From Mycolicibacterium litorale (GTDB lineage Bacteria; Actinomycetota; Actinomycetes; Mycobacteriales; Mycobacteriaceae), in NCBI RefSeq assembly GCF_014218295.1, contig NZ_AP023287.1, positions 3,968,001-4,032,000 of the forward strand: 64,000 bases of DNA, given 5' to 3'. Position numbers and translations under genes: made by a program. The notes under the pieces are model-generated. The model was not told the DNA's origin, searched no databases, and saw only the letters and a program-made list of their open reading frames with translations. Below are positions 17,922 through 26,050 of this stretch, piece by piece (position 1 is the stretch's first letter; every line of letters begins with the position of its first letter).

Positions 17922-20105
17922 ATGACCGGCACCACCGTGCACACCTTCTGCCGCTATTGCCTGGCGTCGTGCGGCGTGGAGGTCACCGTCGAGGACAACC
18001 GGGTCACCAAGATCTCCGCCGACCGGCTCAACCCGCACAGCTGGCAGGACTTCTGCGCCAAGGGCCGCACCGCCGCGCAGCTCGTCGAGCATCCGAGGCG
18101 GATCCTGACCCCGATGCGCCGGGTCGGCGACCGTTACGTCGAAGCGAGCTGGGACGAGGCGATCGCCGACATCGCGGCGCGGATGAACGCGGCGATCGCC
18201 GCCGACGGGCCCGATGCGATCGGCGCGTATTACGGGAATCCAACCGGGTTCTCCGGCTCCAACGTCATCTTCATGAACGCCTGGCTGGACGCGATCGGCA
18301 CCCGCAACCGCTATTTCGTCGGTTCCGTCGACCAGAACGCCATGCACGTCGTGGCCGAGGCCATGTACGGGTCGATGCTCATGGCGCCGGTGTCCGACAT
18401 CGACAACTGCGACTACTTCCTGCTCGTCGGCACCAATCCGGCAGTGAGCGCGTGGAATTGGCTCGAGACGGTGCCCGGCGGCTGGCGGCGCGCGCTGCAA
18501 CGCCAGAAGGGCGGTGCGACGCTGGTGGTGGTCGACCCGGTCCGCACCGAGACCGCCCAGCACGCCGACCTGCACCTGGCGGTGCGGCCCGGCCAGGACT
18601 GGGCGCTGCTGCTGGCGATGGTCAAAGTGGTGCTCGACGAGGGACTCGAGCACCGCGGCGACTGCGCGGACCTGGCGGTCGGCGTATCCGCGTTGCGGGC
18701 CCTGGCCGCCGACGCCGACCTCGACGACCTGGCGGTGCGCTGCGGTGTCGAGCGGCCGACGATCGAGCGGGTGGCCCGCGACTTCGCGGCCGCGCGCGGC
18801 GCGATGGTGGTCACCCGCACCGGGGTGTCGCTGCACGCGGCGGGCACGGTGGCCGAATGGCTCGGCCATGTCCTCAACGTCATCACCGGCCGCATGGACC
18901 GGCCCGGCGGGCGGCGGTTCGAACCCGGCTACGTCGATGCGCTGCGGCTGGCGGACATGGCGAAGGGCGCACCGCACGTCAGCCGGGTCGCAGGCCGCGG
19001 CATGGTCTCGGGCGCACACGCTCTGGCCGAGCTGCCCGACGAGATCACCACCCCGGGGCCGGGCCAGATCAGGGCGATGGTGATCAACTGCGGCAACCCC
19101 GTGGTGTCCGGACCGGACGGCGCGAAACTGGATCGGGCGTTGGCGTCGCTGGATCTGCTGGTGGCGATCGACCTGGTGCAGCGGGAGAGCCACCGGCACG
19201 CGCACTGGCTGCTGCCCGCCGCGCACTGGCTCGAACGCGACGACCTGCTGGCGTTCACCAGCAGCATGCACGACGAACCGTTCGTGCAGTACGGCCGGCG
19301 CGCCGTCGATCCGCCGCCGGGCGCCCGCGAGGAGTGGCAGATCTTCACCGACCTGACGCTGGCGATGGGGCGGCCCCTGTTCGGGCTGCGCGGGATGAAC
19401 GCGTTCGTGCGGGCCAGCCGCCGCGCGGCCGCGCTCACCCGTCGTCCCGCTCTGGCGTTCGGACCGCAGTGGATGAACCGGATCCTCATCGCGACATCGC
19501 GAAAGGTCAACGGCCGCAAGCTCAGATGGCGCGATGTGGTGGGCAGTCCGCACGGGCTGGTGCTGGGCCCCCGCGAGTTCGGGCACTTCCGCGAGGCGCT
19601 GCGCACACCGGACAAGAAGGTGCACGCCGCGCCGCCGGAGTTCGTCGCGCGGGCCCGGGAACTGCTCGCCGCACCCGCGCCCGTCGCTCCCGCCGGGTAT
19701 CCGTTCCAGCTGGGCAACCGGCGGCACCGGCACTCGATGAACTCCTGGCTCAACGATCTGCCGGGGCTGCATCCTGGCGGGAAACGCAACGAGGTGGTCA
19801 TCCATCCCGACGACGCCTCGGCACTGGGCGTGGCCGACGGCGACCGGGTGCGGGTGTTCTCCCCCGTGGGCGCCGTGGAACTGCAGGCTGCGGTCAGCGA
19901 CCAGCCGCGCCGCGGTGTGGTGGTGCTCGACCACGGCTGGGGTTCACGGGTTTTCGACCCGCGCGGCGGTGGGGAGCCGCAGCCCTTCGGCGTCAACCGC
20001 AACCTGCTCGTGGACGGCGCCGGGCTCGATCCGCTGTCGCAGACGTCCACGCTCAGCGAGGCGTGGGTCGGGGTGGAGAAGGTGCCCGGCGCGACGAACG
20101 CCTAG
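17922..20105 (+). CDS. molybdopterin oxidoreductase, DMSO reductase/formate dehydrogenase family
   Basis: A 727-residue cytoplasmic enzyme; no Tat signal is seen. The N-terminus binds a 4Fe-4S cluster through C10, C13, C17 and C45 (CRYCLASCG ... DFCAKG). Cofactor-binding segments follow (LLVGTNPAVSAWNW near 167-180, VVVDPVRTETA near 203, NCGNPVVSGPDG near 390), and a C-terminal molydopterin dinucleotide domain begins near 600 (MNSWLNDLPGLHPGG). The usual Mo-ligand Cys, Sec or Ser is not evident where expected (GSVDQNAMHV near 128-137). The substrate is unknown. It starts 61 bases after the ABC exporter and shares its stop position (CTAG) with the convergent gene. Confidence 0.85.
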   Translation: MTGTTVHTFCRYCLASCGVEVTVEDNRVTKISADRLNPHSWQDFCAKGRTAAQLVEHPRRILTPMRRVGDRYVEASWDEAIADIAARMNAAIAADGPDAIGAYYGNPTGFSGSNVIFMNAWLDAIGTRNRYFVGSVDQNAMHVVAEAMYGSMLMAPVSDIDNCDYFLLVGTNPAVSAWNWLETVPGGWRRALQRQKGGATLVVVDPVRTETAQHADLHLAVRPGQDWALLLAMVKVVLDEGLEHRGDCADLAVGVSALRALAADADLDDLAVRCGVERPTIERVARDFAAARGAMVVTRTGVSLHAAGTVAEWLGHVLNVITGRMDRPGGRRFEPGYVDALRLADMAKGAPHVSRVAGRGMVSGAHALAELPDEITTPGPGQIRAMVINCGNPVVSGPDGAKLDRALASLDLLVAIDLVQRESHRHAHWLLPAAHWLERDDLLAFTSSMHDEPFVQYGRRAVDPPPGAREEWQIFTDLTLAMGRPLFGLRGMNAFVRASRRAAALTRRPALAFGPQWMNRILIATSRKVNGRKLRWRDVVGSPHGLVLGPREFGHFREALRTPDKKVHAAPPEFVARARELLAAPAPVAPAGYPFQLGNRRHRHSMNSWLNDLPGLHPGGKRNEVVIHPDDASALGVADGDRVRVFSPVGAVELQAAVSDQPRRGVVVLDHGWGSRVFDPRGGGEPQPFGVNRNLLVDGAGLDPLSQTSTLSEAWVGVEKVPGATNA

Positions 20106-20659
20106 AGCTGCGGCCCTTCGGCGCGCAGGTCCTCCACCTTCGACATCGCCTCACGCAACTGAGCCAGCCACTCGTCGGCGTGCTGTCCCACCAGCCGCAC
20201 CGACCAGGCCAGGGCGTCCGAGCGGGACCGTGCCACCCCGGCGTCGACCAGCGTGTCGAGCACCTGGCGCTCCGGTTGACGCAGCCGTGTCATCACCGGA
20301 ACGGCGATGTGGGTGAACAGGATCCGCTCCGGCTGCTCCCGCGGTCCGATCTCGACGCCCCAGGCGACCTTGCGGCCGTAGCGGGCCTCGGCTTCGTCGG
20401 CGATCTGCATGCGCTCGGAGCGGGTCTGTTCGCGGAAGCGGGCGGCGCGCCCGGAGGCGTGGGCTTCGCTTTCCTGTCCGCCCGATTCGGCCAGCCGGCC
20501 GATCACGGTGATCTCCTCGCGGTCGACGACCACGGTGGGGTCGCCGTCGAACCAGCTGTCGGGCACCCGTCCGGCGAACCAGTCCGCGGCGTCGCTCGCG
20601 TCGGGGTGTTCGGCCTGTTGCCAGCCGCCCGGCCGTCGGCGGTGATGATGTGTCTTCAT
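20102..20659 (-). CDS. hypothetical protein with putative ribbon-helix-helix C-terminus
   Basis: A 185-residue protein I do not recognise by name. Residues about 45-60 (VVVDREEITVIGRL) look like a beta-hairpin; an Arg/Glu-rich helix follows (RFREQTRSERMQIADEA). Residues about 128-165 (ERQVLDTLVDAGVARSRSD) resemble a ribbon-helix-helix DNA-binding fold as in CopG-type regulators and antitoxins. A tandem octamer covers its own start codon, suggesting autoregulation. No partner toxin is visible; the upstream gene on this strand is a broken ORF. Its stop overlaps that of the molybdoenzyme in the palindrome CTAG. Confidence 0.6.
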   Translation of the reverse strand: MKTHHHRRRPGGWQQAEHPDASDAADWFAGRVPDSWFDGDPTVVVDREEITVIGRLAESGGQESEAHASGRAARFREQTRSERMQIADEAEARYGRKVAWGVEIGPREQPERILFTHIAVPVMTRLRQPERQVLDTLVDAGVARSRSDALAWSVRLVGQHADEWLAQLREAMSKVEDLRAEGPQL

Positions 20660-20672
20660 GATTACATGATTA
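20657..20672. promoter_or_regulatory. tandem octamer over the start codon of the putative ribbon-helix-helix gene
   Basis: CATGATTA occurs twice back to back (20657-20664 and 20665-20672), read TAATCATG twice on the coding strand. The second copy contains the ATG. Short tandem half-sites spaced by 8 bases are typical of ribbon-helix-helix operators. The stretch is AT-rich in a GC-rich region and also supplies AATCAT 6 bases before the ATG as a possible -10. Confidence 0.4.
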
Positions 20673-20720
20673 CACCGTTAAATCAGCGGGGCTGCGGTTT
20701 CTCCCCTGGCGAACGGATCC

Positions 20721-21109
20721 CTAGCTCGCCTGGGCGGGCCACCCCGGTACGGCGGGTTCGAACGGTGGCGGTTCGGCCGGCCCCGCTGCGGCGCACGCTT
20801 CGGCAGCTCCCTGTCGGTGAGCACCTCGACCCGCCAGATGAACACGTAATCGTGCCGAAGAACGTCCCTTCGGTCGTCTGGTAGGTGGTCTCACCCTTTT
20901 TCTCGACGAACAGGTTGTAGCGCCCGTCGCACACGTAGGCCCGGTAGCCGCCGTCGATCGGTTGGAGCTCCAACAGGTGGAAGTACTCGTTGCCGAAGAT
21001 CCGCTGCCCGGCGAGGTCGGGCTCGTAATCCGGGTAGGCGTCCCAGACCTCCACCTGATACGGCCCGGTCTTTGGGGGTTCCGGCCGTGATGCGACGGAG
21101 TCTGCTCAC
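20721..21109 (-). pseudogene. frameshifted hypothetical gene
   Basis: A continuous protein can be read only by changing frame. GTG 21109 opens VSRLRRITAGTPK; the next frame gives TGPYQVEVWDAYPDYEPDLA through EKKGETTYQTTEGTFF; a second frame gives HDYVFIWRVEVLTDREL; a third gives AEACAAAGPAEPPPFEPAVP and a TAG at 20723-20721. Each piece looks like real coding sequence with Tyr, Trp and Phe at normal rates, while the in-frame continuations turn into Arg/Ser-rich nonsense. At least two, probably three, single-base changes are needed (near 21070, 20855 and 20800). Decay and sequencing error cannot be told apart here. The function is unknown. Confidence 0.6.
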
Positions 21110-21196
21110 CAGACCGAGACTCCCACGGTCCGGGTAGGGGTCAGTGCACTGATTTAGGGTCAAGCGCAGTGTTCCCGGGTGACAAGGAGTGAGGCG

Positions 21197-22027
21197 ATGA
21201 CCGGTCAATGGCTGCCCGATCCCGACGGCCGCTACGAGTACCGATGGTGGGACGGACAGAAGTGGACCGACCAGGTGTCGAGTCAGGGGCAGGTGTTGCA
21301 GGCTCCGCTGGGCGCGCAGCCCGCGGCGTCCCCGCAGGCCGCCCCTGCCGGTGACGGATTCGGCGGTATCTCGGGCGATCTGGTCGACGGCCGGTTCAGC
21401 GAGAAGGAGGCCACCCCGATCGCCAACCAGAACACCAAGATGCTGCGGGTGCGCCTCGGTGAGCCGTTCATGGCCCGTCAGGGCGCGATGGTGGCCTATC
21501 AGGGCAACGTCGACTTCGCCTACGAGGGCGGCGGCGCCTCGAAGTTCCTCAAGAAGGCGCTGACCGGCGAAGGTCTGCCCCTCATGAGGTGTCAAGGCCA
21601 GGGTGATGTGTTCCTCGCCGAGCGCGGCTACGACGTGCACCTGCTCAACTTGACCAACAGCGGGCTGTCGATCAGCGGCAAGAACGTGCTGGCCTTCTCG
21701 GCCGGACTCGACTGGAACATCGAACGCGTCCGCGGCGGCAGCATCGCCACCGGCGGCCTGTTCAACACCACGCTGCGCGGCACCGGCTGGGTGGCGTTGA
21801 CCACCGACGGACCGCCCGTCGTGCTCAACGCCGGCGAGGCACCCACGTTCGCCGACACCAACGCGGTCGTGGCGTGGTCGGCCAATCTGCAGACGCAGCT
21901 GCGGGCCAGCTTCACGGCCGGTGCGCTGATCGGCCGCGGCTCGGGGGAGGCACTCCAGGTGGCCTTCCACGGGCAGGGTTTCGTGATCGTGCAACCGTCC
22001 GAGGGCGTCCCGGTGCCGACGCAGTGA
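21197..22027 (+). CDS. DUF2510-AIM24 family protein
   Basis: A 276-residue protein. Residues 1-30 (WLPDPDGRYEYRWWDGQKWT) form a DUF2510 module, a short Trp-rich motif found in many actinobacterial proteins of the cell envelope. After a Pro/Ala linker, residues about 60-276 form an AIM24/TerD-like beta-barrel (FMARQGAMVAYQGNVDF). AIM24 proteins are trimeric and of unknown function in bacteria. No membrane helix is seen. ATG 21197 has AAGGAG 7 bases upstream. Its stop overlaps the GTG start of the acyl-CoA synthetase-like gene (GTGA), so the two are coupled. Confidence 0.78.
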   Translation: MTGQWLPDPDGRYEYRWWDGQKWTDQVSSQGQVLQAPLGAQPAASPQAAPAGDGFGGISGDLVDGRFSEKEATPIANQNTKMLRVRLGEPFMARQGAMVAYQGNVDFAYEGGGASKFLKKALTGEGLPLMRCQGQGDVFLAERGYDVHLLNLTNSGLSISGKNVLAFSAGLDWNIERVRGGSIATGGLFNTTLRGTGWVALTTDGPPVVLNAGEAPTFADTNAVVAWSANLQTQLRASFTAGALIGRGSGEALQVAFHGQGFVIVQPSEGVPVPTQ

Positions 22028-23607
22028 ACTGTGATCGCCCACCCGTGTGGGACACCGAGGCGTTCGACGGCGTCTACGCCGGCCACCCGGGCCGCCTCTA
22101 CCGGCGCAGTGCGGCCACGTTCGACGAGCTGATCGCGGGCACCCGGTGCTGGACCGACCGGGAGTTCCTGATCCACGGCGCACGCCGGCTCACCTACGGG
22201 CAGTTCCGCGGTGCGCTCGGCCGGGTGCGCGACCACCTCGCCGATCTCGGTGTGGTGCCGCGCGACCGCGTCATGGTTTTCGGCTACAACAGCCCGGAAT
22301 GGGTGGCTGCGGTCTTCGCGCTGTGGCTGCACGGTGCGGTCCCGGTGTTGGGCAACCGCTGGTGGAGCAGTACGGAGATCGCCCATGCCACCGGACTGCT
22401 CGGCCTGCGCCTCGTCCTCACCGACACCCCGCTCGACGCGGCCTGCCCGACCAGCCCGTTGGCCGGTCTCGCCGGCGCGTTCGAGTCGCCGGGCACCGAG
22501 GCCCGGGGCGCCGACTCCGACCTCGACGACGTCGCGGTCGTCCTGTTCACCTCCGGCAGCTCCGGGATGCCGAAAGCCGTTGAGCTCTCGCGCCGTTCGG
22601 TGATCGCCAACCAGCAGAACATCCTGGCGCGCAACGGCAGGCTGCCCCATCTGCTCGACGCCGGTTCCCCGCAGGCGGTCAGCCTGGCGAGCACCCCGAT
22701 GTTCCACATCGGCGGCCTGTCGAGCCTGCTCACCCACTTCCTGACCGGCGGCCGGATCGTGCTGTCGGAAGGGCGCTTCGACGCCGGACAGGTCATGTCC
22801 CTGATCGAACGCGAGCGCGTCCAGGTGTGGGGTGCGGTGCCCACCATGGCCGTGCGCGTGCTCGAACACCCGGAGTTCGGGTCGCACGATCTGAGCAGCC
22901 TGCGGTCGTGGCCGCTCGGCGGCGCCCCGGTGCGACCGGAACTCCTCGAACGGATCCGCACGGCCCTGCCCAACCTGCGCGAGCGGGGTCTGTCCAACAC
23001 GTGGGGAATGACCGAAGCCGGCGGCTTCCTCACCGTCGCCGACAGCCGGGATCTGCGGGCTCGGCCCGCCACCGTCGGCCGTCCCTATCCCGTGGTCGAG
23101 TTGCGCATCGACCGGCCCGACGCCGACGGCGTGGGCGAGGTGCTGGCCCGTTCCCCCACCGTGATGCTCGGTTACGCCGGCCGCGTCGACGACGGCACCG
23201 TCGACGCCGAAGGCTGGTTGCACACGGGCGATCTGGGCCACCTCGACGGCGACGGCTACCTCTACATCGACGGCCGCAGCAAGGACATCGTGATCCGCGG
23301 CGGCGAGAACATCGCCTGCCTGCACGTGGAGGCCGCGCTCGCCACCCATCCGGCCGTGGTGGAGGCCGCCGCCCTCGGGCTGGCCCATCCCGACCTCGGC
23401 GAGGAACTCGCCGCCGTGGTCGTCTACCGCGGCGGTGCCCGGCCCCCGACGGCCGACGAGCTGCGGCGCCACCTCGCCGAGGCCGTGTCCTCGTTCGCCG
23501 TGCCGACCCGGTGGCTGATCCGGGCGGAACCGCTGCCGACGCTGGCCGGCGAGAAGGTCGACAAGGTGGCGCTGGCGGCCGCGTTCGAGACATCCGGGAG
23601 CCCCTGA
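22024..23607 (+). CDS. acyl-CoA synthetase-like adenylate-forming enzyme (FadD type)
   Basis: ANL-superfamily enzyme, 527 residues, that would activate a carboxylic acid with ATP and transfer it to CoA or another thiol. Visible motifs are the phosphate loop LFTSGSSGMPKAVEL near residue 175, SNTWGMTEAGG (A5) near 325, GWLHTGDLG (A7) near 398, GRSKDIVIRGGENI (A8) near 417 and the C-terminal catalytic Lys region LAGEKVDKVAL near 508. The phosphate loop has SSGMPK in place of the usual SGTTGxPK. The substrate is unknown. GTG 22024 overlaps the AIM24 stop. A CsoR-type operator starts 4 bases after its stop. Confidence 0.82.
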   Translation: MNCDRPPVWDTEAFDGVYAGHPGRLYRRSAATFDELIAGTRCWTDREFLIHGARRLTYGQFRGALGRVRDHLADLGVVPRDRVMVFGYNSPEWVAAVFALWLHGAVPVLGNRWWSSTEIAHATGLLGLRLVLTDTPLDAACPTSPLAGLAGAFESPGTEARGADSDLDDVAVVLFTSGSSGMPKAVELSRRSVIANQQNILARNGRLPHLLDAGSPQAVSLASTPMFHIGGLSSLLTHFLTGGRIVLSEGRFDAGQVMSLIERERVQVWGAVPTMAVRVLEHPEFGSHDLSSLRSWPLGGAPVRPELLERIRTALPNLRERGLSNTWGMTEAGGFLTVADSRDLRARPATVGRPYPVVELRIDRPDADGVGEVLARSPTVMLGYAGRVDDGTVDAEGWLHTGDLGHLDGDGYLYIDGRSKDIVIRGGENIACLHVEAALATHPAVVEAAALGLAHPDLGEELAAVVVYRGGARPPTADELRRHLAEAVSSFAVPTRWLIRAEPLPTLAGEKVDKVALAAAFETSGSP

Positions 23608-23610
23608 ACC

Positions 23611-23633
23611 TATACCCCCTATGGGTATATAGT
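23611..23633 (+). promoter_or_regulatory. CsoR-type copper operator overlapping the copZ-copA promoter
   Basis: TATACCC at 23611-23617 and its complement GGGTATA at 23623-23629 form a perfect 7-base inverted repeat with a 5-base spacer, the ATACCC-N-GGGTAT layout of actinobacterial CsoR-family operators. A -10 element TATAGT (23628-23633) overlaps its right arm and sits 6 bases before ATG 23640. A bound repressor would block transcription until copper releases it. No csoR or ricR gene lies in the window. Confidence 0.7.
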
Positions 23634-23639
23634 GGGTTC

Positions 23640-23843
23640 ATGAGCATGCACCTGAACGTCGACGGAATGAGCTGCGGACACTGCGTCTCCGCCATCACCG
23701 CGGCCGTCGAGCCGCTGCCCGGCGTCGACGGCGTGACCGTCAGCCTCGAGGACGGCACCGTCACCGTGACCGGCGAACCCGACGAGGCGGTCGTCGTCGC
23801 GGCGATCGAGGACTGCGGATACGACGTGCGTCGCGCCGCATGA
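23640..23843 (+). CDS. copZ: CopZ-like copper chaperone (HMA domain)
   Basis: A 67-residue heavy-metal-associated domain. The Cu(I)-binding motif GMSCGHC places its two Cys near residues 12 and 15, and the C-terminal CGYDV loop is typical. Such proteins carry Cu(I) in the cytosol and hand it to the N-terminal domain of the copper-exporting ATPase or to the repressor. The gene overlaps the ATPase by 4 bases (ATGA). The -10 element sits 6 bases before ATG, so the message is predicted to start on the A of ATG with no leader. Confidence 0.85.
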   Translation: MSMHLNVDGMSCGHCVSAITAAVEPLPGVDGVTVSLEDGTVTVTGEPDEAVVVAAIEDCGYDVRRAA

Positions 23844-26047
23844 GTTCGGTCGTCCTCACGGTCGGCGGGATGACCTGCGCGTCCTGCGCCGCCCGCGTCG
23901 AGAAGAAGCTGAACCGGATCGAGGGCGTGACCGCCGCGGTGAACTACGCGACCGAACAGGCCACCGTCACATTCCCCGACAGCGTGCGCCCGGAGGATCT
24001 GGTCGCCGCCGTCGAGGCCACCGGCTACACCGCGACGCTGCCCGCCGCCGAACCCGACGACGCAGACGAGCCGGGGCGAGCCGAACCCGACGAGGCCGCG
24101 GCGTGGCGCCAGCGGCTGCTCGTGTCGGCGGCGCTGAGCATCCCCGTGGTGCTGTTGTCGATGATCCCGGCGCTGCAGTTCGACAACTGGCAGTGGCTGG
24201 CCCTGACCCTGGCCTCCCCCGTCGTCGTCTGGGGAGCGTGGCCCTTCCACCGCGCCGCATGGACCAACCTGCGCCACGGTGCGGCCACCATGGACACCCT
24301 GATCTCGGTCGGGGTGAGCGCCGCCTACCTCTGGTCGCTGTGGGCGCTGTTCTTCACCCACGCCGGGATGCCGGGGATGACGATGTCGTTCGACCTGCTG
24401 CCCTCCGGCACCGGCGAACCGCACCTCTACCTCGAGGTCGCCGCCGCGGTGACGACGTTCCTGACCGCGGGCCGCTACTTCGAGGCGCGCGCCAAACGCC
24501 GCTCGGGTGCGGCGCTGCGCGCGCTGCTCGACATGGGCGCCAAAGACGTTGCGATGCTGCGTGACTCGCGTGAAGTCCGGATTCCCGTCAGCCAGTTGAG
24601 CGTCGGTGACGAGTTCCTGGTGCGGCCCGGCGAGAAGATCGCGACCGACGGGGTCGTGGTGTCCGGTTCGTCTGCCGTGGACGCCTCGATGCTGACCGGT
24701 GAATCGGTGCCCGTCGAGAAGGGGCCGGGTGACGACGTGGTCGGCGGATGCGTCAACGTCGGCGGCCGACTCACGGTGCGCGCCACCCGGGTCGGCGCCG
24801 ACACCCAGCTGGCGCAGATGGCGCGCCTGGTGAACGAGGCGCAGAGCGGCAAGGCCGAGGTGCAGCGACTGGCCGACCGGGTGTCGGCGGTGTTCGTCCC
24901 GGTGGTGATCGGACTCGCACTGCTGACGCTGGCGGGCTGGCTGCTGGCCGGTGAACCGGTCGACGCGGCCTTCACCGCGGCCGTTGCGGTGCTGATCATC
25001 GCCTGCCCGTGCGCCCTCGGCCTGGCCACCCCGACCGCGCTGCTGGTCGGCACCGGCCGCGGCGCGCAGCTGGGGATCCTCATCAAGGGCCCGCAGATGC
25101 TGGAGTCGACCCGCCGCGTCGACACCGTGGTGCTCGACAAGACCGGGACGGTGACCACCGGACAGATGTCGGTGGTGGCCACCCACGCCGACGAGGCGAC
25201 GATGCGGCTCTTCGGGGCGCTCGAGAACGCCTCGGAGCACCCCATCGCCCGCGCGATCGCCGCGCGCGCCGCCGACCTGGGCGAGCCGCCCGCGGTCGAC
25301 GCGTTCGAGAACCACGGCGGTAGCGGCGTCAGCGGCATCGTCGAGGGCCACCGCGTCGCGGCCGGCCGGCTGGGCTGGCTCACCGAGCGCACCTCGGCGC
25401 CGGTGCCCGACGACCTGCGGGGCGCCGCCGAGGCGGCCGAGGCCCGGGGACAGACGCCGGTCTGGTTCGCGCTCGACGATGCGATCCGCGCGGTCGTCGT
25501 CGTCTCCGACACCGTCAAGGAGCGCGCCGCCGACGCGATCGCCGACCTGCGGGCGCTCGGACTGACCCCGGTGCTGCTGACCGGTGACAACCGGCGCGCG
25601 GCGCAGGCGGTCGCCGCACAGGTGGGGATCGACACCGTGATCGCCGAGGTGCTGCCCGCCGGCAAGGTCGACGCCATCCGGCGGCTGCAGGATGACGGCA
25701 AGGTCGTGGCCATGGTCGGCGACGGGGTCAACGACGCCGCGGCACTGGCCCAGGCCGACCTGGGCCTGGCGATGGGCACCGGTACCGACGCCGCGATCGA
25801 GGCCTCCGACCTCACGCTGGTGACCGGCGATCTGCGCGCCGCGCCGGACGCGATCCGGCTGTCGCGCGCCACGTTGCGCACCATCAAGGGAAACCTGTTC
25901 TGGGCGTTCGCCTACAACGTCGCGGCGTTGCCGCTGGCGGCGTTCGGTCTGCTCAACCCGTTGATCGCGGGTGCGGCGATGGCGTTCAGCTCGGTGTTCG
26001 TGGTCACCAACAGCCTGCGGCTGCGGCGGTTCAGCCCGTCGCGGTGA
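23840..26047 (+). CDS. copA: copper-exporting P1B-type ATPase
   Basis: Cu(I) efflux pump of 735 residues. One N-terminal HMA domain (GMTCASC, Cys13 and Cys16); eight membrane helices expected; the membrane metal site CPC in [14 protein letters not shown] near residue 388; phosphorylation loop DKTGTVTTG near 432; HP motif SEHPIARAI near 467; GDGVND hinge near 627. The CPC and the C-terminal [20 protein letters not shown] segment fit Cu(I) specificity (CopA; CtpA/CtpV in mycobacteria). It is the second gene of the copper-controlled pair and ends 3 bases from the convergent cyclase gene. Confidence 0.9.
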   Translation: MSSVVLTVGGMTCASCAARVEKKLNRIEGVTAAVNYATEQATVTFPDSVRPEDLVAAVEATGYTATLPAAEPDDADEPGRAEPDEAAAWRQRLLVSAALSIPVVLLSMIPALQFDNWQWLALTLASPVVVWGAWPFHRAAWTNLRHGAATMDTLISVGVSAAYLWSLWALFFTHAGMPGMTMSFDLLPSGTGEPHLYLEVAAAVTTFLTAGRYFEARAKRRSGAALRALLDMGAKDVAMLRDSREVRIPVSQLSVGDEFLVRPGEKIATDGVVVSGSSAVDASMLTGESVPVEKGPGDDVVGGCVNVGGRLTVRATRVGADTQLAQMARLVNEAQSGKAEVQRLADRVSAVFVPVVIGLALLTLAGWLLAGEPVDAAFTAAVAVLIIACPCALGLATPTALLVGTGRGAQLGILIKGPQMLESTRRVDTVVLDKTGTVTTGQMSVVATHADEATMRLFGALENASEHPIARAIAARAADLGEPPAVDAFENHGGSGVSGIVEGHRVAAGRLGWLTERTSAPVPDDLRGAAEAAEARGQTPVWFALDDAIRAVVVVSDTVKERAADAIADLRALGLTPVLLTGDNRRAAQAVAAQVGIDTVIAEVLPAGKVDAIRRLQDDGKVVAMVGDGVNDAAALAQADLGLAMGTGTDAAIEASDLTLVTGDLRAAPDAIRLSRATLRTIKGNLFWAFAYNVAALPLAAFGLLNPLIAGAAMAFSSVFVVTNSLRLRRFSPSR

Positions 26048-26050
26048 GCC

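Noticed and set aside
18905..18935. GGTTCGAACC-like string suggesting a tRNA T-arm
   Set aside because: It lies in the coding frame of the molybdoenzyme, with no acceptor or anticodon stem around it.
21628..23472. Long open frame antisense to the acyl-CoA synthetase-like gene
   Set aside because: Shadow of the real gene; ANL motifs are in order on the plus strand.
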